From Noviherbaspirillum suwonense (lineage in GTDB: Bacteria > Pseudomonadota > Gammaproteobacteria > Burkholderiales > Burkholderiaceae_D): 64,000 nt of DNA. The translations under genes and the position numbers were made by a program. The stretch's first letter is position 1, and each line of letters begins with the position of its first letter. This document shows, piece by piece, positions 43,159 to 52,393 of the stretch. The stretch lies in NCBI RefSeq assembly GCF_900182955.1, contig NZ_FXUL01000007.1, positions 124,001-188,000 of the forward strand. Reading direction: 5' to 3'. The notes under the pieces were generated by a model. The model was not told the origin of the DNA. It saw nothing but the letters and a program-made list of their open reading frames with translations, and did no database searches.

Positions 43159-43980
43159 ATGATGAAATCTTCTGATGACGACACCGCATTCGCGGGTACG
43201 ATCCCACAACTCTATGACCGGTACATGGTGCCGCTCATCTTCGAACCGTATGCCGCCGATATCGCCTCGCGTGTCGCGCAGTTGCAGCCGGAACAGGTGC
43301 TCGAGCTTGCGGCGGGCACCGGCGCCGTGACCCGTCATCTCGCGCGCCTGCTGCCGCCTGCGGTGCCCATCATCGCAACGGATTTGAACCAGCCGATGCT
43401 CGATGAAGCTGCGGCGGTGGGCACGGATCGCGCCGTGACGTGGCGGCAGGCGGATGCGCAGGAACTTCCTTTTCCGGATGGCACGTTCGATGTGGTGGTG
43501 TGCCAGTTCGGCGCGATGTTTTTCCCGGACCGGGCGAAGGCCTATGCCGAGGCAAGGCGCGTCCTCCGTCCCGGCGGGCGCTTCCTCTTCAACGTATGGG
43601 ACCGGATAGCCGAGAACGAATTTGCCGACGTCGTCACCGGCGCACTCCGCATGCGCTTCCCAAGCTACCCGCCGCAGTTCCTGGCACGGATTCCGCATGG
43701 CTACCATGATCCTGCCGTCATCAGGCAGGACCTGGCGGACGGCGGTTTTGCGGGCGCGCCTGAACTGGCCACCGTCTCCGCTCGCAGCGTGGCCGAGTCG
43801 GCACGCATACCGGCGTTTGCCTATTGCCAGGGAACCCCGCTACGAAGCGAACTCGAGGCGCGGGACGCGTCGCGACTGGCGGAAGTCACGGAACTGGCGG
43901 CGAACGCGATTGCAGAGCGATTCGGCACGGGCAGGGTGGACGGCAAAATCCAGGCGCACATCGTTTCGATCCGACGTTAG
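43159..43980 (+). CDS. Class I SAM-dependent methyltransferase
   Basis: A 273-residue methyltransferase of the UbiE-like type. SAM-binding motif I is VLELAAGTGAVTRHLAR, motif II IIATDLNQPML, with WRQADAQELPFPDGTFDVVV and the post-motif MFFPDRAKAYAEARRVLRPGG. The N-terminal YDRYMVPLIFEPYA is typical of small-molecule methyltransferases. Tandem ATG codons lie at 43159 and 43162. No clear operon partner: it follows the metallothionein by 156 bases and converges on the Hsp20 genes. Confidence 0.88.
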   Translation: MMKSSDDDTAFAGTIPQLYDRYMVPLIFEPYAADIASRVAQLQPEQVLELAAGTGAVTRHLARLLPPAVPIIATDLNQPMLDEAAAVGTDRAVTWRQADAQELPFPDGTFDVVVCQFGAMFFPDRAKAYAEARRVLRPGGRFLFNVWDRIAENEFADVVTGALRMRFPSYPPQFLARIPHGYHDPAVIRQDLADGGFAGAPELATVSARSVAESARIPAFAYCQGTPLRSELEARDASRLAEVTELAANAIAERFGTGRVDGKIQAHIVSIRR

Positions 43981-44099
43981 CGCCTGGACCTTGACCATCG
44001 AGAAAGTGCGTCACAGGCTCGATGAACCCTGCCCCGGTCCGCATTGCGTTCCAGGGCACGGGTCTTACTGCACGCGGGGGCGGCAGAAAGACCCCGGGC

Positions 44100-44498
44100 T
44101 CAGGCTGTCCTCACTTCGATCTTGCGCGGCTGCACATGGGCGGCCTTGGGGATGCGCAACTTCAGGACGCCATTCCTGAACTCGGCCGATGAATTTTCGG
44201 TATCGAGTTCGCGGGACAAACTGAAGACCCGCCGATACAGCGGCAACCTGACTTCGGCATGCGACGATTCCATGCCTTCCGGAAGGTCGAGCGACACCTC
44301 GCCCTCGATTGTCAGAGTGTCGGTCTCAAACTGGACGTTCAGCTTGTCCTTCGACACGCCGGGCATGTCGGCCAGCAGGGTGATCGCATAGGCATCCTCG
44401 ATCACATCGACCGGGGGCGTCATCGCCACATCGCGCCGATCCTGGCCCTCCGCCGATACTTGCCTGTCCTGTTTCGCAACGCTGGTTCTTTCATTCAT
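44100..44498 (-). CDS. Hsp20/alpha-crystallin family small heat-shock protein (second of pair)
   Basis: A 132-residue ATP-independent holdase. The ATG at 44498 is preceded by GGAGGA. The alpha-crystallin domain spans about residues 35-125: PPVDVIEDAYAITLLADMPG, then LTIEGEVSLDLPEG, RRVFSLSRELDTENSSAEF, and the hallmark FRNGVLKLRIPKA near the end, closing with RKIEVRTA. It is 17 bases downstream of the other Hsp20 gene, in one operon controlled from the sigma-32-like promoter. The gene pair probably forms mixed oligomers. Confidence 0.92.
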   Translation of the reverse strand: MNERTSVAKQDRQVSAEGQDRRDVAMTPPVDVIEDAYAITLLADMPGVSKDKLNVQFETDTLTIEGEVSLDLPEGMESSHAEVRLPLYRRVFSLSRELDTENSSAEFRNGVLKLRIPKAAHVQPRKIEVRTA

Positions 44499-44515
44499 GA
44501 TCGTCCTCCGTGTAT

Positions 44516-44953
44516 TCACTGCACTGCAATCCGTCGTGCCTGGGCAGACCCACGGCGCTTCAGTTGTATGTGTAGTACGCCGTCCCGGTAGAGAGCGGAT
44601 ACGCCGTCGGGATCGATATCCTCGGGCAAGCTCAATACCCGCCGGAAGCGGCCCGTGAAACGTTCGTTGATATGGATGGTGGCCTTTTCTCCTTCGGCCG
44701 GAAGGTCGCTGCGGCGCTCGGCCGAGAGGGTGAGCACGCCGCTTTCCAGGTTGACCTCGATGCTGCCCGGATCCAGGCCTGGCGCGAACGCATACAGCTC
44801 GACGGACTGCGCCGTCTTGCCGACATTGAGCAGCGGATAGGCGCCGGGGATGTTGCCGCGAATGGCATTACCCGCATTGAAAGCGCGCTGCACCTGCTGA
44901 TGCAGGTTCGCCAGCTCCGAGAAGAGGTCGTTTGAAAACGCTGACTGGAACAT
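44516..44953 (-). CDS. Hsp20/alpha-crystallin family small heat-shock protein (first of pair)
   Basis: A 145-residue small heat-shock protein; GGAGG precedes the ATG at 44953. The N-terminal arm (MFQSAFSNDLFSELANLHQQ) is amphipathic. The crystallin domain has VELYAFAPGLDPGSIEVNLE, LTLSAERRSDLPAE, FTGRFRRVLSLPEDIDPDGV and LYRDGVLHIQLKRRG. It is the promoter-proximal gene. The protein belongs to the widespread bacterial class A/B-like pair rather than the IbpAB type. Confidence 0.92.
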   Translation of the reverse strand: MFQSAFSNDLFSELANLHQQVQRAFNAGNAIRGNIPGAYPLLNVGKTAQSVELYAFAPGLDPGSIEVNLESGVLTLSAERRSDLPAEGEKATIHINERFTGRFRRVLSLPEDIDPDGVSALYRDGVLHIQLKRRGSAQARRIAVQ

Positions 44954-45016
44954 TTTTACAGTCCTCCTATCATTGTCCACGAATGACGCACGGACTAACC
45001 GTGGCCTTCGATTGGC

Positions 45017-45045
45017 AAAATAGGGACACCTGATGGTGTTTCAAG
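45017..45045 (-). promoter_or_regulatory. Sigma-32 (RpoH)-type heat-shock promoter with operator-like dyad in the spacer
   Basis: On the minus strand CTTGAAA (45045-45039) is followed after 13 bases by CCCTATTTT (45025-45017), which matches the RpoH consensus CTTGAAA / CCCCATnT at all but one key position. It is about 64 bases upstream of the Hsp20 start. The spacer is itself a perfect dyad, ACACC-TGAT-GGTGT (45026-45039), so a repressor may also act here. Confidence 0.75.
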
Positions 45046-45384
45046 AGCCTCTTTTGACCGGGATGAGGCGGTGGGCTGGCGCACGGAATGTGTGCCTTGC
45101 ATAGGCTGGATCAAGGCCGGCCGCGCTCGCAGTCCAACGCACCGCGCCGGAAGAAGTTACAGGCGCCGGAAACCGCCGTTACCCGGGCCGCGGGGTTAGG
45201 CCGATATTCCCAGCCATCTCAATTAATTATCAGGCGGAAACTCCTGCATTGATCCTCGGCATTAACGCCGAGAAAAACCGGAGAAAGACCTTAATCTCCA
45301 TTCCATATGTATTAAACATGACTGAAATGACGGCGCGGAAAGCGCATATTGGCACGCAGTTTCCTAACCCCTGCTGCACCAGCC

Positions 45385-45870
45385 ATGCCGAATCCGCCCG
45401 ATGTCCGACTTGCCCCTATTTTGATTGTCGACGACTGCCACGATACCGGCGGCGTGTTACGGGTGCTTCTCAACCAGCTAGGCTATTCGAACGTCTCATT
45501 TGTGACGGACGGCAAAATACTGCTGAAGGCAGACATTGCGCTCCGCTATGGCCTGATCCTGCTTGACATGCACATGCCGGGATGGGACGGCCTGGACATC
45601 ATGCGCCATCTGCGCGGGAAATCGTCCGGGCAGTGCGTGCCGGTGATTGCCATATCCGGAGACGACCGGTGCAGGGCAGCCGCAATCGCCGCCGGCGCCG
45701 TAGCGTTCCTCCTGAAGCCCTTCGGACAGGAGGAGCTGGAAGCCAGGATTCACGACGCACTGTCAATGGTCGGCGGCCACGCGGGACGCCGAATGAATTG
45801 CCAATTAAACGCAAACGTATGCCTGAATAAAGTTAGCCAGCCGGCAAACGAAGCGAGGTATGCGCAGTAG
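45385..45870 (+). CDS. Stand-alone response regulator receiver protein
   Basis: Receiver domain of about 120 residues with a short tail and no output domain. Key residues are the acidic pair in ILIVDDCHDTGG, phospho-acceptor Asp in LILLDMHMPGWDG, Ser in VIAISGDDR and Lys in FLLKPFG. The ATG at 45385 is preferred; a TTG at 45349 would add 12 residues. It is probably a CheY-like phosphate carrier or sink. It precedes treZ by 168 bases and could be linked to trehalose/stress responses, but no kinase is adjacent. Confidence 0.85.
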   Translation: MPNPPDVRLAPILIVDDCHDTGGVLRVLLNQLGYSNVSFVTDGKILLKADIALRYGLILLDMHMPGWDGLDIMRHLRGKSSGQCVPVIAISGDDRCRAAAIAAGAVAFLLKPFGQEELEARIHDALSMVGGHAGRRMNCQLNANVCLNKVSQPANEARYAQ

Positions 45871-46038
45871 CGTCCTCACGCCGCCCTGGCCAATCGACAC
45901 GACCCGACGCCGTTGCAATGCCGCCCAGGCGCGGCGAACCGGATGCGGGCAAACGCCGGCGTCTTACCCATCTATCCAATTGGCGTCGGCGCACGATCTG
46001 ATGCCGACGCCGCAAGAATAAAAAAACAGGAAATCAAC

Positions 46039-47868
46039 ATGCAGACTCACGACCTACCCCAGCAGACTATCGCCGACATACCGATGACTTCCTACGGCGC
46101 CACGCTATACGGTCCCGACCTGACCAGGTTCCGGGTCTGGGCGCCGAATGCGAACCAGGTTGAAGTGCTTGTCAACGCAACCGAAACAATCCCGATGACG
46201 CCGCTGGCCGACGGCTGGTTCGAAGCCGTTGCGAGGTGCGGCGCCGGGGCGCGCTACCTGTACCGTTTCGACGGCAGGCTCGAGGTACCCGACCCGGCGT
46301 CACGTGCGCAGGAAGGCGATGCGCACAGCGCCAGCATCGTGGTCGACCCACACAGCTACCAGTGGCGCGATACCGGTTGGACCGGGCGTCCCTGGGAAGA
46401 GACCGTGTTCTATGAGCTGCATGTCGGCGCATACGGCGGATTTGCCGGCGTCACCGAGCGGCTGCCAGCGCTAGCGCGGCTCGGCATCACCGCGGTCGAA
46501 CTCATGCCGATCGCCACATTCCCGGGCAGCCGCAACTGGGGCTATGACGGCGTGCTGCAATTCGCGCCCGAGAAGACCTACGGCAGCCCGGACGAGCTTA
46601 AGGCCCTGGTGGACACCGCGCATGCGCTGGGCATCATGGTGTTCCTGGATGTGGTCTATAACCATTTTGGACCGGACGGCAATTACCTTTGCAATTATGC
46701 GCGCGCCTTTTTCCGCGACGACCTCGATACGCCGTGGGGAGCTGCAATCGATTTCCGGCGGCCCGAAGTGAAGGAATTCTTTGTCCAGAACGCCCTGTAC
46801 TGGATTAACGAATTTCACTTCGACGGGCTTAGGCTGGATGCGCTGCATGCCATTACCGAACAGGAGTGGCTGCCTGAACTGGCCGCCGACATCCGGGCGC
46901 GCATCAGCCCGGACCGCATCATTCACCTGGTGATGGAGCATGAGGACAATGCCGCGCATCTGCTGCCGACTTCCTTCAACGCCCAGTGGAATGACGATGG
47001 ACATCACGCGCTGCACGTGATGCTGACCGACGAGACCCATGGCTACTACGCCGACTATGCCGACGACACGGCCGCCAAGCTTGCCCGCTGCCTGGAGCAG
47101 GGCTTCATCTACCAGGGCGAGCCGTCGAGCCATCGCAACGGCATACCCCGTGGACGGCCCAGCCATCATCTGCCGCCGACCGCCTTCGTGCTGTTCCTGC
47201 AGAACCACGACCAGGTTGGAAACCGGGCGTACGGCGACCGGCTGACGACCCTTGCCCGTACATCCGCATTGCGGGCCGCCATGGCGCTCGTACTGCTCTC
47301 CCCACAGATTCCGCTGCTCTTCATGGGAGAGCCGGTCGGCGCCAAGGCGCCATTCAGGTATTTCACCGATTACGCGGATGAGCAGCTCGCGGCGGCGGTG
47401 CGAGAAGGCAGGCGCAGCGAGTTCGCGGCCTTCGCCGAATTTGAAGATGAGGAAAAGCGCAGCTGCATCCCGGATCCCAACGATCCGGACACGTTCGACG
47501 CATCGATCCCGCCCACGGCCGCCGACCCGGACCTCGACCGCGAATGTCGCCAGTGGCTGTCGTGGACGAGATCGCTGCTCAAGGTCCGTCATGCGGAAAT
47601 CATTCCACGCCTCGCCGGCTGCACTGCGGAGACGGCGCAAGTGCTGTCGGCTAAGGCGACGTCCGCGCGCTGGCGCATGGGCGACGGGACTGTTCTGGAG
47701 ATCGCGATCAACCTGGCGAGCGAGCCGGTGCCTTATGAAAGGAATCTAAGCGCCGGTGATCATCGCCTGCTGTTCGAGACGCCGGGCGCCGGCATTGCGG
47801 CCCGTTCCGGCCACTTGCCCGGCGATGCGCTCGTCGCCTTTCTCTCGACGCCGCAGACTCATTCCTGA
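46039..47868 (+). CDS. treZ: Malto-oligosyltrehalose trehalohydrolase
   Basis: A 609-residue GH13 enzyme that releases trehalose from maltooligosyl-trehalose. The N-terminal carbohydrate-binding module (about residues 15-100, TRFRVWAPNANQVEVL) precedes the barrel. Catalytic residues are the Asp in FDGLRLDALHAI, Glu in HLVMEHEDNAA, and Asp in LQNHDQVGNRAYGDRL. The GxxSxWGYD-like SRNWGYDGVLQFAPEKTYG element is characteristic. Its partner TreY and TreX are not in the window, and its neighbours are a receiver protein and a DUF433 gene. A CAGGAAA site precedes the ATG at 46039. Confidence 0.93.
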   Translation: MQTHDLPQQTIADIPMTSYGATLYGPDLTRFRVWAPNANQVEVLVNATETIPMTPLADGWFEAVARCGAGARYLYRFDGRLEVPDPASRAQEGDAHSASIVVDPHSYQWRDTGWTGRPWEETVFYELHVGAYGGFAGVTERLPALARLGITAVELMPIATFPGSRNWGYDGVLQFAPEKTYGSPDELKALVDTAHALGIMVFLDVVYNHFGPDGNYLCNYARAFFRDDLDTPWGAAIDFRRPEVKEFFVQNALYWINEFHFDGLRLDALHAITEQEWLPELAADIRARISPDRIIHLVMEHEDNAAHLLPTSFNAQWNDDGHHALHVMLTDETHGYYADYADDTAAKLARCLEQGFIYQGEPSSHRNGIPRGRPSHHLPPTAFVLFLQNHDQVGNRAYGDRLTTLARTSALRAAMALVLLSPQIPLLFMGEPVGAKAPFRYFTDYADEQLAAAVREGRRSEFAAFAEFEDEEKRSCIPDPNDPDTFDASIPPTAADPDLDRECRQWLSWTRSLLKVRHAEIIPRLAGCTAETAQVLSAKATSARWRMGDGTVLEIAINLASEPVPYERNLSAGDHRLLFETPGAGIAARSGHLPGDALVAFLSTPQTHS

Positions 47869-48039
47869 CATGGAAAAACCGCGGGAACGGATCGGCTTCA
47901 GGCAGTTTCCAGCCATGCCAAAGGGACGGCAACGGTTGCGCGGCGTTAGCGGCTTGCCGACTTTGCCGCAGCCTGAGCGTGCAGCGGCACGCAGGCTGCA
48001 GTCCCGACTATGGCTCGTGTGTAATAGGACAAGGATGCA

Positions 48040-48324
48040 ATGACCGAACTTATTCAGATCGATGCGGCGATCCTAGGGGGCACGCCGTGCTTTCACGGAT
48101 CACGCACTCCAGTGGTCGTTCTTTTTTACTACCTGGCCAACGGGCATACCCTCAGCGAGATCTTCGAAGCGTATCCGGCGATGCCGCGTGAATCCGTGGT
48201 CGATGCATTGCGCACGGGGGAATTCCCGCTCACGGCGATGCGAGGCCACGTCGACGATGAGGAACTCGCGTTGTGGAAGATTCTGGCCGACGAGGCCTGC
48301 AGCGGGCTGAGCCGCGGCGTTTGA
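48040..48324 (+). CDS. DUF433 domain protein (antitoxin-like)
   Basis: A 94-residue protein. The DUF433 core is clear: AILGGTPCFHGSRTPVVVLF, then YYLANGHTLSEIFEAYP and VVDALRTGEFPLTA. DUF433 proteins often act as antitoxins beside a DUF5615 PIN-like toxin. No toxin-like gene follows: the next 200 bases are non-coding up to a convergent gene. The start is preceded by AAGGATG. The C-terminal tail (WKILADEACSGLSRGV) is unusual for the family. It may be an orphan antitoxin or a regulator. Confidence 0.82.
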   Translation: MTELIQIDAAILGGTPCFHGSRTPVVVLFYYLANGHTLSEIFEAYPAMPRESVVDALRTGEFPLTAMRGHVDDEELALWKILADEACSGLSRGV

Positions 48325-48526
48325 GTGGGCTGGAGACATCGCCGACGTCGTTGGCGGCCGATAGTGCTTGAACAATCGTCCTTGCACGCCTGTCATCGCT
48401 GGTATGCATGGCGAGAGGCGTCCATCGGGCGCACCAGCGCAGGCGAATACCGTTGAAAGCGGCTGGCGATCTGCAATGAAGGGGTGTGCAGCGGCAGGCT
48501 GCTTCAAATCTGGGAGACCACGGCGC

Positions 48527-49474
48527 TCATGCCGTGCACAGCGCCATCGCGCTGGCGAAACGAAACTGGTTCCTGCCGGCGCGCTGCGCCTCGTATAGCG
48601 CCTGGTCGGCATGCTGCACCAGTGCGTCCGCATCGTCGGAGTGCAATGGATACAGTGCGACGCCAAGACTCGCAGTCAACGCCGGGACGCCGTCCTCCGA
48701 TGTCGCGGCTGCGGAAAATCGATCGAGGATCTTCTGCGCCATGCGCGCGGCGTCGCCAATGTCATTAATGTCGGACAGAACGATCAGGAACTCTTCTTTT
48801 CCGATCCGCGCTACCGTGTCGACGCCGCGCAGCTGATGCGCCAGCTGGTTCGCGATGCGCTTTAATAATTCATCGCCATAATGATGCCCGTGCTGATCGT
48901 TCACCAGGTTCAGGCCGCTTATGCCCAGGCACATGACGGCGGTCGTCGACAGCTGCCGCTGTGCATGCCTGACAGCGGTGCCGATGCGGTCCAGCGCCAG
49001 CCGCCGGTTCGGCAGGCCGGTCAATGGATCGTGTATTGCGGTGAGCTGACGCAGACTGCACTGCTCCTCCGTGAATTTTTGAAGCATGCGCACTTCCAGC
49101 ATGTTGTGGATGCGGACCCCCAACTCGACGATGTCGACGGGCTTGGTGAGGAAATCGTAGGCGCCTGCTTCCAATGCGGCGAGACGCAGGTTGTCATCTC
49201 CGGTGAGCACGATCACTGGGAGGAACGCATCCGGCGCCAGCTTGCGCATTTGCGCCATGATGTTCAAGCCGCTGACATAGGGCATGTGCAGATCGAGCAG
49301 GATCATGTCGTAATCGTTCAGATGCTGAAGATCACACACCACGGCTGCATCGGTAGTGACATCGACGGAATGGTAATCTTCCATTGCCAGCAGGTCGGCT
49401 AGCAACGTGGCGGAATCCGGGCAGTCGTCGACAATCAGGATACGCGCGCGTTCGAAATCATTGGACTTGATCAT
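48527..49474 (-). CDS. Response regulator with degenerate GGDEF domain
   Basis: A 315-residue receiver-GGDEF protein. The receiver has ILIVDDCPDSATLL, Asp in MILLDLHMPYVSG, Thr in VIVLTGDD and Lys in DFLTKPVD. The GGDEF fold is recognisable (HDPLTGLPNRRLAL, GHHYGDELLKRIAN), but the active-site loop is IGKEEF instead of GGDEF/GGEEF, and the first metal-binding Asp is lost (CLGISGLNLVND for LDIDHFKxIND). It probably lacks diguanylate cyclase activity. It may be a c-di-GMP or GTP-binding regulator, or an inactivated enzyme. The stop is convergent with the DUF433 gene. Confidence 0.87.
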   Translation of the reverse strand: MIKSNDFERARILIVDDCPDSATLLADLLAMEDYHSVDVTTDAAVVCDLQHLNDYDMILLDLHMPYVSGLNIMAQMRKLAPDAFLPVIVLTGDDNLRLAALEAGAYDFLTKPVDIVELGVRIHNMLEVRMLQKFTEEQCSLRQLTAIHDPLTGLPNRRLALDRIGTAVRHAQRQLSTTAVMCLGISGLNLVNDQHGHHYGDELLKRIANQLAHQLRGVDTVARIGKEEFLIVLSDINDIGDAARMAQKILDRFSAAATSEDGVPALTASLGVALYPLHSDDADALVQHADQALYEAQRAGRNQFRFASAMALCTA

Positions 49475-49703
49475 GGGCAGGAGTGATAACCGGCAGTGGC
49501 AAAGCGAAGGTGCTTCTCAGGCTATTTGTTCAATCCGCCTGGCATGTCGTGCGTTTCAATACCGGTCGCAGCAGATACGGCGCGGTCACGGTTACCTATC
49601 GTTCCTCGTCTTGCGCAGTGCGCCGCATACTCTGCTGATGCCACGCCGGCGACCTGGCGCGGCAATGTCCGTCACGTATTCCGGACAAAAATGCTGGGGC
49701 ATC

Positions 49704-50021
49704 CTATTTCCTGGCCAGCGGAAAACGAGGGACGCCTTCCATGCGGCTCTTGCGCCTTCTGTCCTTGAGCATCGAGCGCAGGTCATCCACGCTGATGCCG
49801 CTTACTTCCTGCATCAGCAGCAGCATCGATCCGCTGATCTGCACGCGACGTTCCCTGATTTTCAAAATAAGGCGCTTGTCGATCTTGAGCGCCTTCGCAA
49901 GCGCGGAATCCTGCTTCAGGCGCATCTTCTCGCGCAAGCGGTCGAGCAAGTGACCCGGATCATAGGTCGACGACTTCGTTTGCAACGTAACTGATTCCTG
50001 CTGCGTGAATCGATAGATCAT
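49704..50021 (-). CDS. Small putative DNA-binding (HTH-like) protein
   Basis: A 105-residue basic protein. Residues about 24-90 form a helical unit (LLDRLREKMRLKQDSALAKA, then ISGSMLLLMQEVSGISVDDL) resembling the XRE-like HTH proteins found widely in Burkholderiales, some next to phage or plasmid genes. The tail is rich in Arg/Lys (KDRRRKSRMEG). The ATG at 50021 opens into MIYRFTQQES. No operon partner is evident; the receiver-GGDEF gene lies 229 bases away in the same direction. A DNA-binding role is inferred from fold resemblance only. Confidence 0.65.
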   Translation of the reverse strand: MIYRFTQQESVTLQTKSSTYDPGHLLDRLREKMRLKQDSALAKALKIDKRLILKIRERRVQISGSMLLLMQEVSGISVDDLRSMLKDRRRKSRMEGVPRFPLARK

Positions 50022-50663
50022 TGTGTTTCCTTTTGTTCTATTGCCAATACCAGGGTCTGGTCATAAACTCTTCCCGCCTGTATCCGGTCGGTCGCGCCGG
50101 AATGTTGCGCGATCCCGATATGGTATGTAGACGCGCGCTGACGGTAAAAATTCCCCGCAATGCAGCCAGACTGGACGACTTCACTACGAATCGTAGAGAC
50201 AAATGTTGTTGAATAGATTAAGCGTCTAATTTATCGCGATATGGCGCACGATGTTATCGGTGAATAACTGAAGTGCATGTAGGAGATACGGCGAACATGC
50301 TCCCATGGGTTCAGTGTTGGTCACAAGCGCTGCAGCACCATTGGTCGAGGGGCATGGAGAGAGCGGACTGCCCGATTTTGCAGCAGTGCGATGTCGACCG
50401 CCAGCATGGGCCATAAGTTCAGGCGCAGTCTTAACCAGCAAGCCCCGTTCGATGCTGCCACGTTCGATCGAATGTCACTTGCACGGGCTAACCACTGGTT
50501 TCCGCCGTCTCCGAAAGAAAGAAGCCAGGCGAATGCAGCCATGCGAATTCCAGGTCAATTCAGCCGGATCGACGATGTAAGCAGACCGCCACGAGACGAA
50601 AGAAAAATCGAGCAGATATAATTTGCCGGAGCATTCCTTCCGATCGACTCCCAACCATCTACA
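50022..50663. other. Long intergenic region without recognised genes
   Basis: About 640 bases. Short overlapping open frames exist on both strands, but none has a recognised domain or a good translation start. It is less GC-rich near 50150-50240. It should contain promoters for the HTH-like gene (minus) and the peptidase gene (plus). Confidence 0.4.
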
Positions 50664-52214
50664 ATGCCAAAAACTTCATCTCGCCATCTATTGCTCACCG
50701 CCCTGTCCGGATGCCTGTTCCTGCCGCTGGCGCAGGCCGCGGCGCCAACCCCTGCCCAGCTACAGACAGCCGCCCAGGCCAGCTTCAGGGAATGGGCCGA
50801 AGTGCTCGCGCTTCCCAATGATTCCGTGGTGCCTGCCGATATCCAGCGCAACGCCGACTGGTTCGAGCAAGCGTTCAAGCGTCGCGGATTGACGACCAGG
50901 CAGCTGCCCAACGACGGCAAGACGATGTTGTTTGCCGAACTGCCCAATGCGCCCGCCGGGACTCCGACCGTGCTGTTCTATATGCACCTCGATGGACAGG
51001 CAGTCAAAGCATCGGAATGGCAGCAGGAAAGCCCATGGAAGCCGACGCTGAAGCAGCGCAATGGCGCTGGCCAATGGGAAGCCCTGCCGATCGATCGGCT
51101 TTTCGGTCAAACCGTGGACCCGGAATGGCGTCTGTTCGCCAGGTCCTCGGCGGACGACAAGGCGCCGATCATGATGCTGCTGGCCGCGCTCGATGCGCTG
51201 AAGGCATCCGGCAACGCGCCCGCATTCCACCTGAAGGTGCTGCTGGATTCGGAAGAGGAAAAAAGCTCGCCCTCGCTCGCCGCCGTCATTGCGCAAAACC
51301 AGGCGCTACTGAAAGCGGACAGGCTCGTTGTGCTGGATGGCCCCATGCATCCCAGCAATGCGCCCACGCTGGTATTTGGCAACCGCGGCGTGGCGCGGGC
51401 AACGCTCAAGGTCTATGGCCCGAAGCAGGACAGCCATAGCGGCCATTATGGAAACTACGCGGCCAACCCGGCGCAAACCCTTGCGCGCCTGCTCGCTTCC
51501 ATGAAGGACGATGACGGCCGCGTGACCATCGCCGGCTATTACGAGCCGGTGAAACTGGATGACGATTCGCGCCGCATCATGGCCGCGGTGCCGGACGACG
51601 AAGCCGCGCTGCGCAAGCGGCTCGGCATCGCCGCAGCGGAAAAGGTCGGCGGCAATTACCAGGAGGCGATGCAATACCCGTCGCTGAATGTGCGCGGCAT
51701 GCAGGCGGCGGAAATCGGTTCCCGCGCGCGTACCGTGGTTCCTGAATCGGCGACCGCTGAACTGGACTTGCGGACCGTGCCGGAAACGCCTCCCGAATCC
51801 CTGTACGCACTGCTGGCCAAGCACATCGAGGGGCAGGGTTTCCATCTGGTGAATGGCGTCCCGACCGACGACGACCGGGCGCGCTATCCCAAGCTCGCCA
51901 GTTTCGAGTCTGCGAAAGTATCGGCGTCCAGCACAGCGGTACGGACCGACCTGAAGTCGCCGATCGCGACCTGGCTGCGCAGCGCGTTCACGAAAACCTA
52001 TGGCAAGGAACCGGTGCAAATCCGGATGATGGGCGGCACGGTGCCGACCGGCTCCATGGTGGACGCATTGAAGGTTCCTTTCGTCATCGTGCCGCTGGTG
52101 AATGCGGATAACAACCAGCACAGCGCAAATGAAAATATGCGGCTGGGGAATTATCTCGAAGGCGTTCGGGGCCTTGCCGGCATCCTTGCCGAACCTATCG
52201 CTAGCACGAAGTAG
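50664..52214 (+). CDS. Exported M20-family zinc peptidase/amidase
   Basis: A 516-residue metallopeptidase with a Sec signal (HLLLTALSGCLFLPLAQA). M20 metal ligands are in FYMHLDGQAVK (His, Asp), RSSADDKAPIMMLLAAL (bridging Asp), LDSEEEKSS (catalytic Glu pair) and NQHSANENMRLGNY (His). The dimerisation domain (about residues 245-355) contains SGHYGNYAANPA. Likely a secreted or periplasmic dipeptidase or aminoacylase-like enzyme. There are no obvious operon partners. Confidence 0.92.
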   Translation: MPKTSSRHLLLTALSGCLFLPLAQAAAPTPAQLQTAAQASFREWAEVLALPNDSVVPADIQRNADWFEQAFKRRGLTTRQLPNDGKTMLFAELPNAPAGTPTVLFYMHLDGQAVKASEWQQESPWKPTLKQRNGAGQWEALPIDRLFGQTVDPEWRLFARSSADDKAPIMMLLAALDALKASGNAPAFHLKVLLDSEEEKSSPSLAAVIAQNQALLKADRLVVLDGPMHPSNAPTLVFGNRGVARATLKVYGPKQDSHSGHYGNYAANPAQTLARLLASMKDDDGRVTIAGYYEPVKLDDDSRRIMAAVPDDEAALRKRLGIAAAEKVGGNYQEAMQYPSLNVRGMQAAEIGSRARTVVPESATAELDLRTVPETPPESLYALLAKHIEGQGFHLVNGVPTDDDRARYPKLASFESAKVSASSTAVRTDLKSPIATWLRSAFTKTYGKEPVQIRMMGGTVPTGSMVDALKVPFVIVPLVNADNNQHSANENMRLGNYLEGVRGLAGILAEPIASTK

Positions 52215-52393
52215 CTGCACAGCCGGTAGCGGGAAGCCGTGGCGAAAACGGCCTATAGTACTGTTTCACCGGCTGTGCCGGGCCAGCCCGTCGTGCGCCG
52301 GCGGTCCGGTGCACGACGCGCCTGGCCCAACCTGGGCGCGCGTTTTTCGCCGCACGTGGCATTGCAGGCGATGGTCATTTCTGGGAGGACGTC

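Noticed and set aside
50305-50580. Short plus-strand open frame in the gap before the peptidase gene
   Set aside because: No ribosome-binding site, no domain, and overlapped by equally plausible frames on the other strand.
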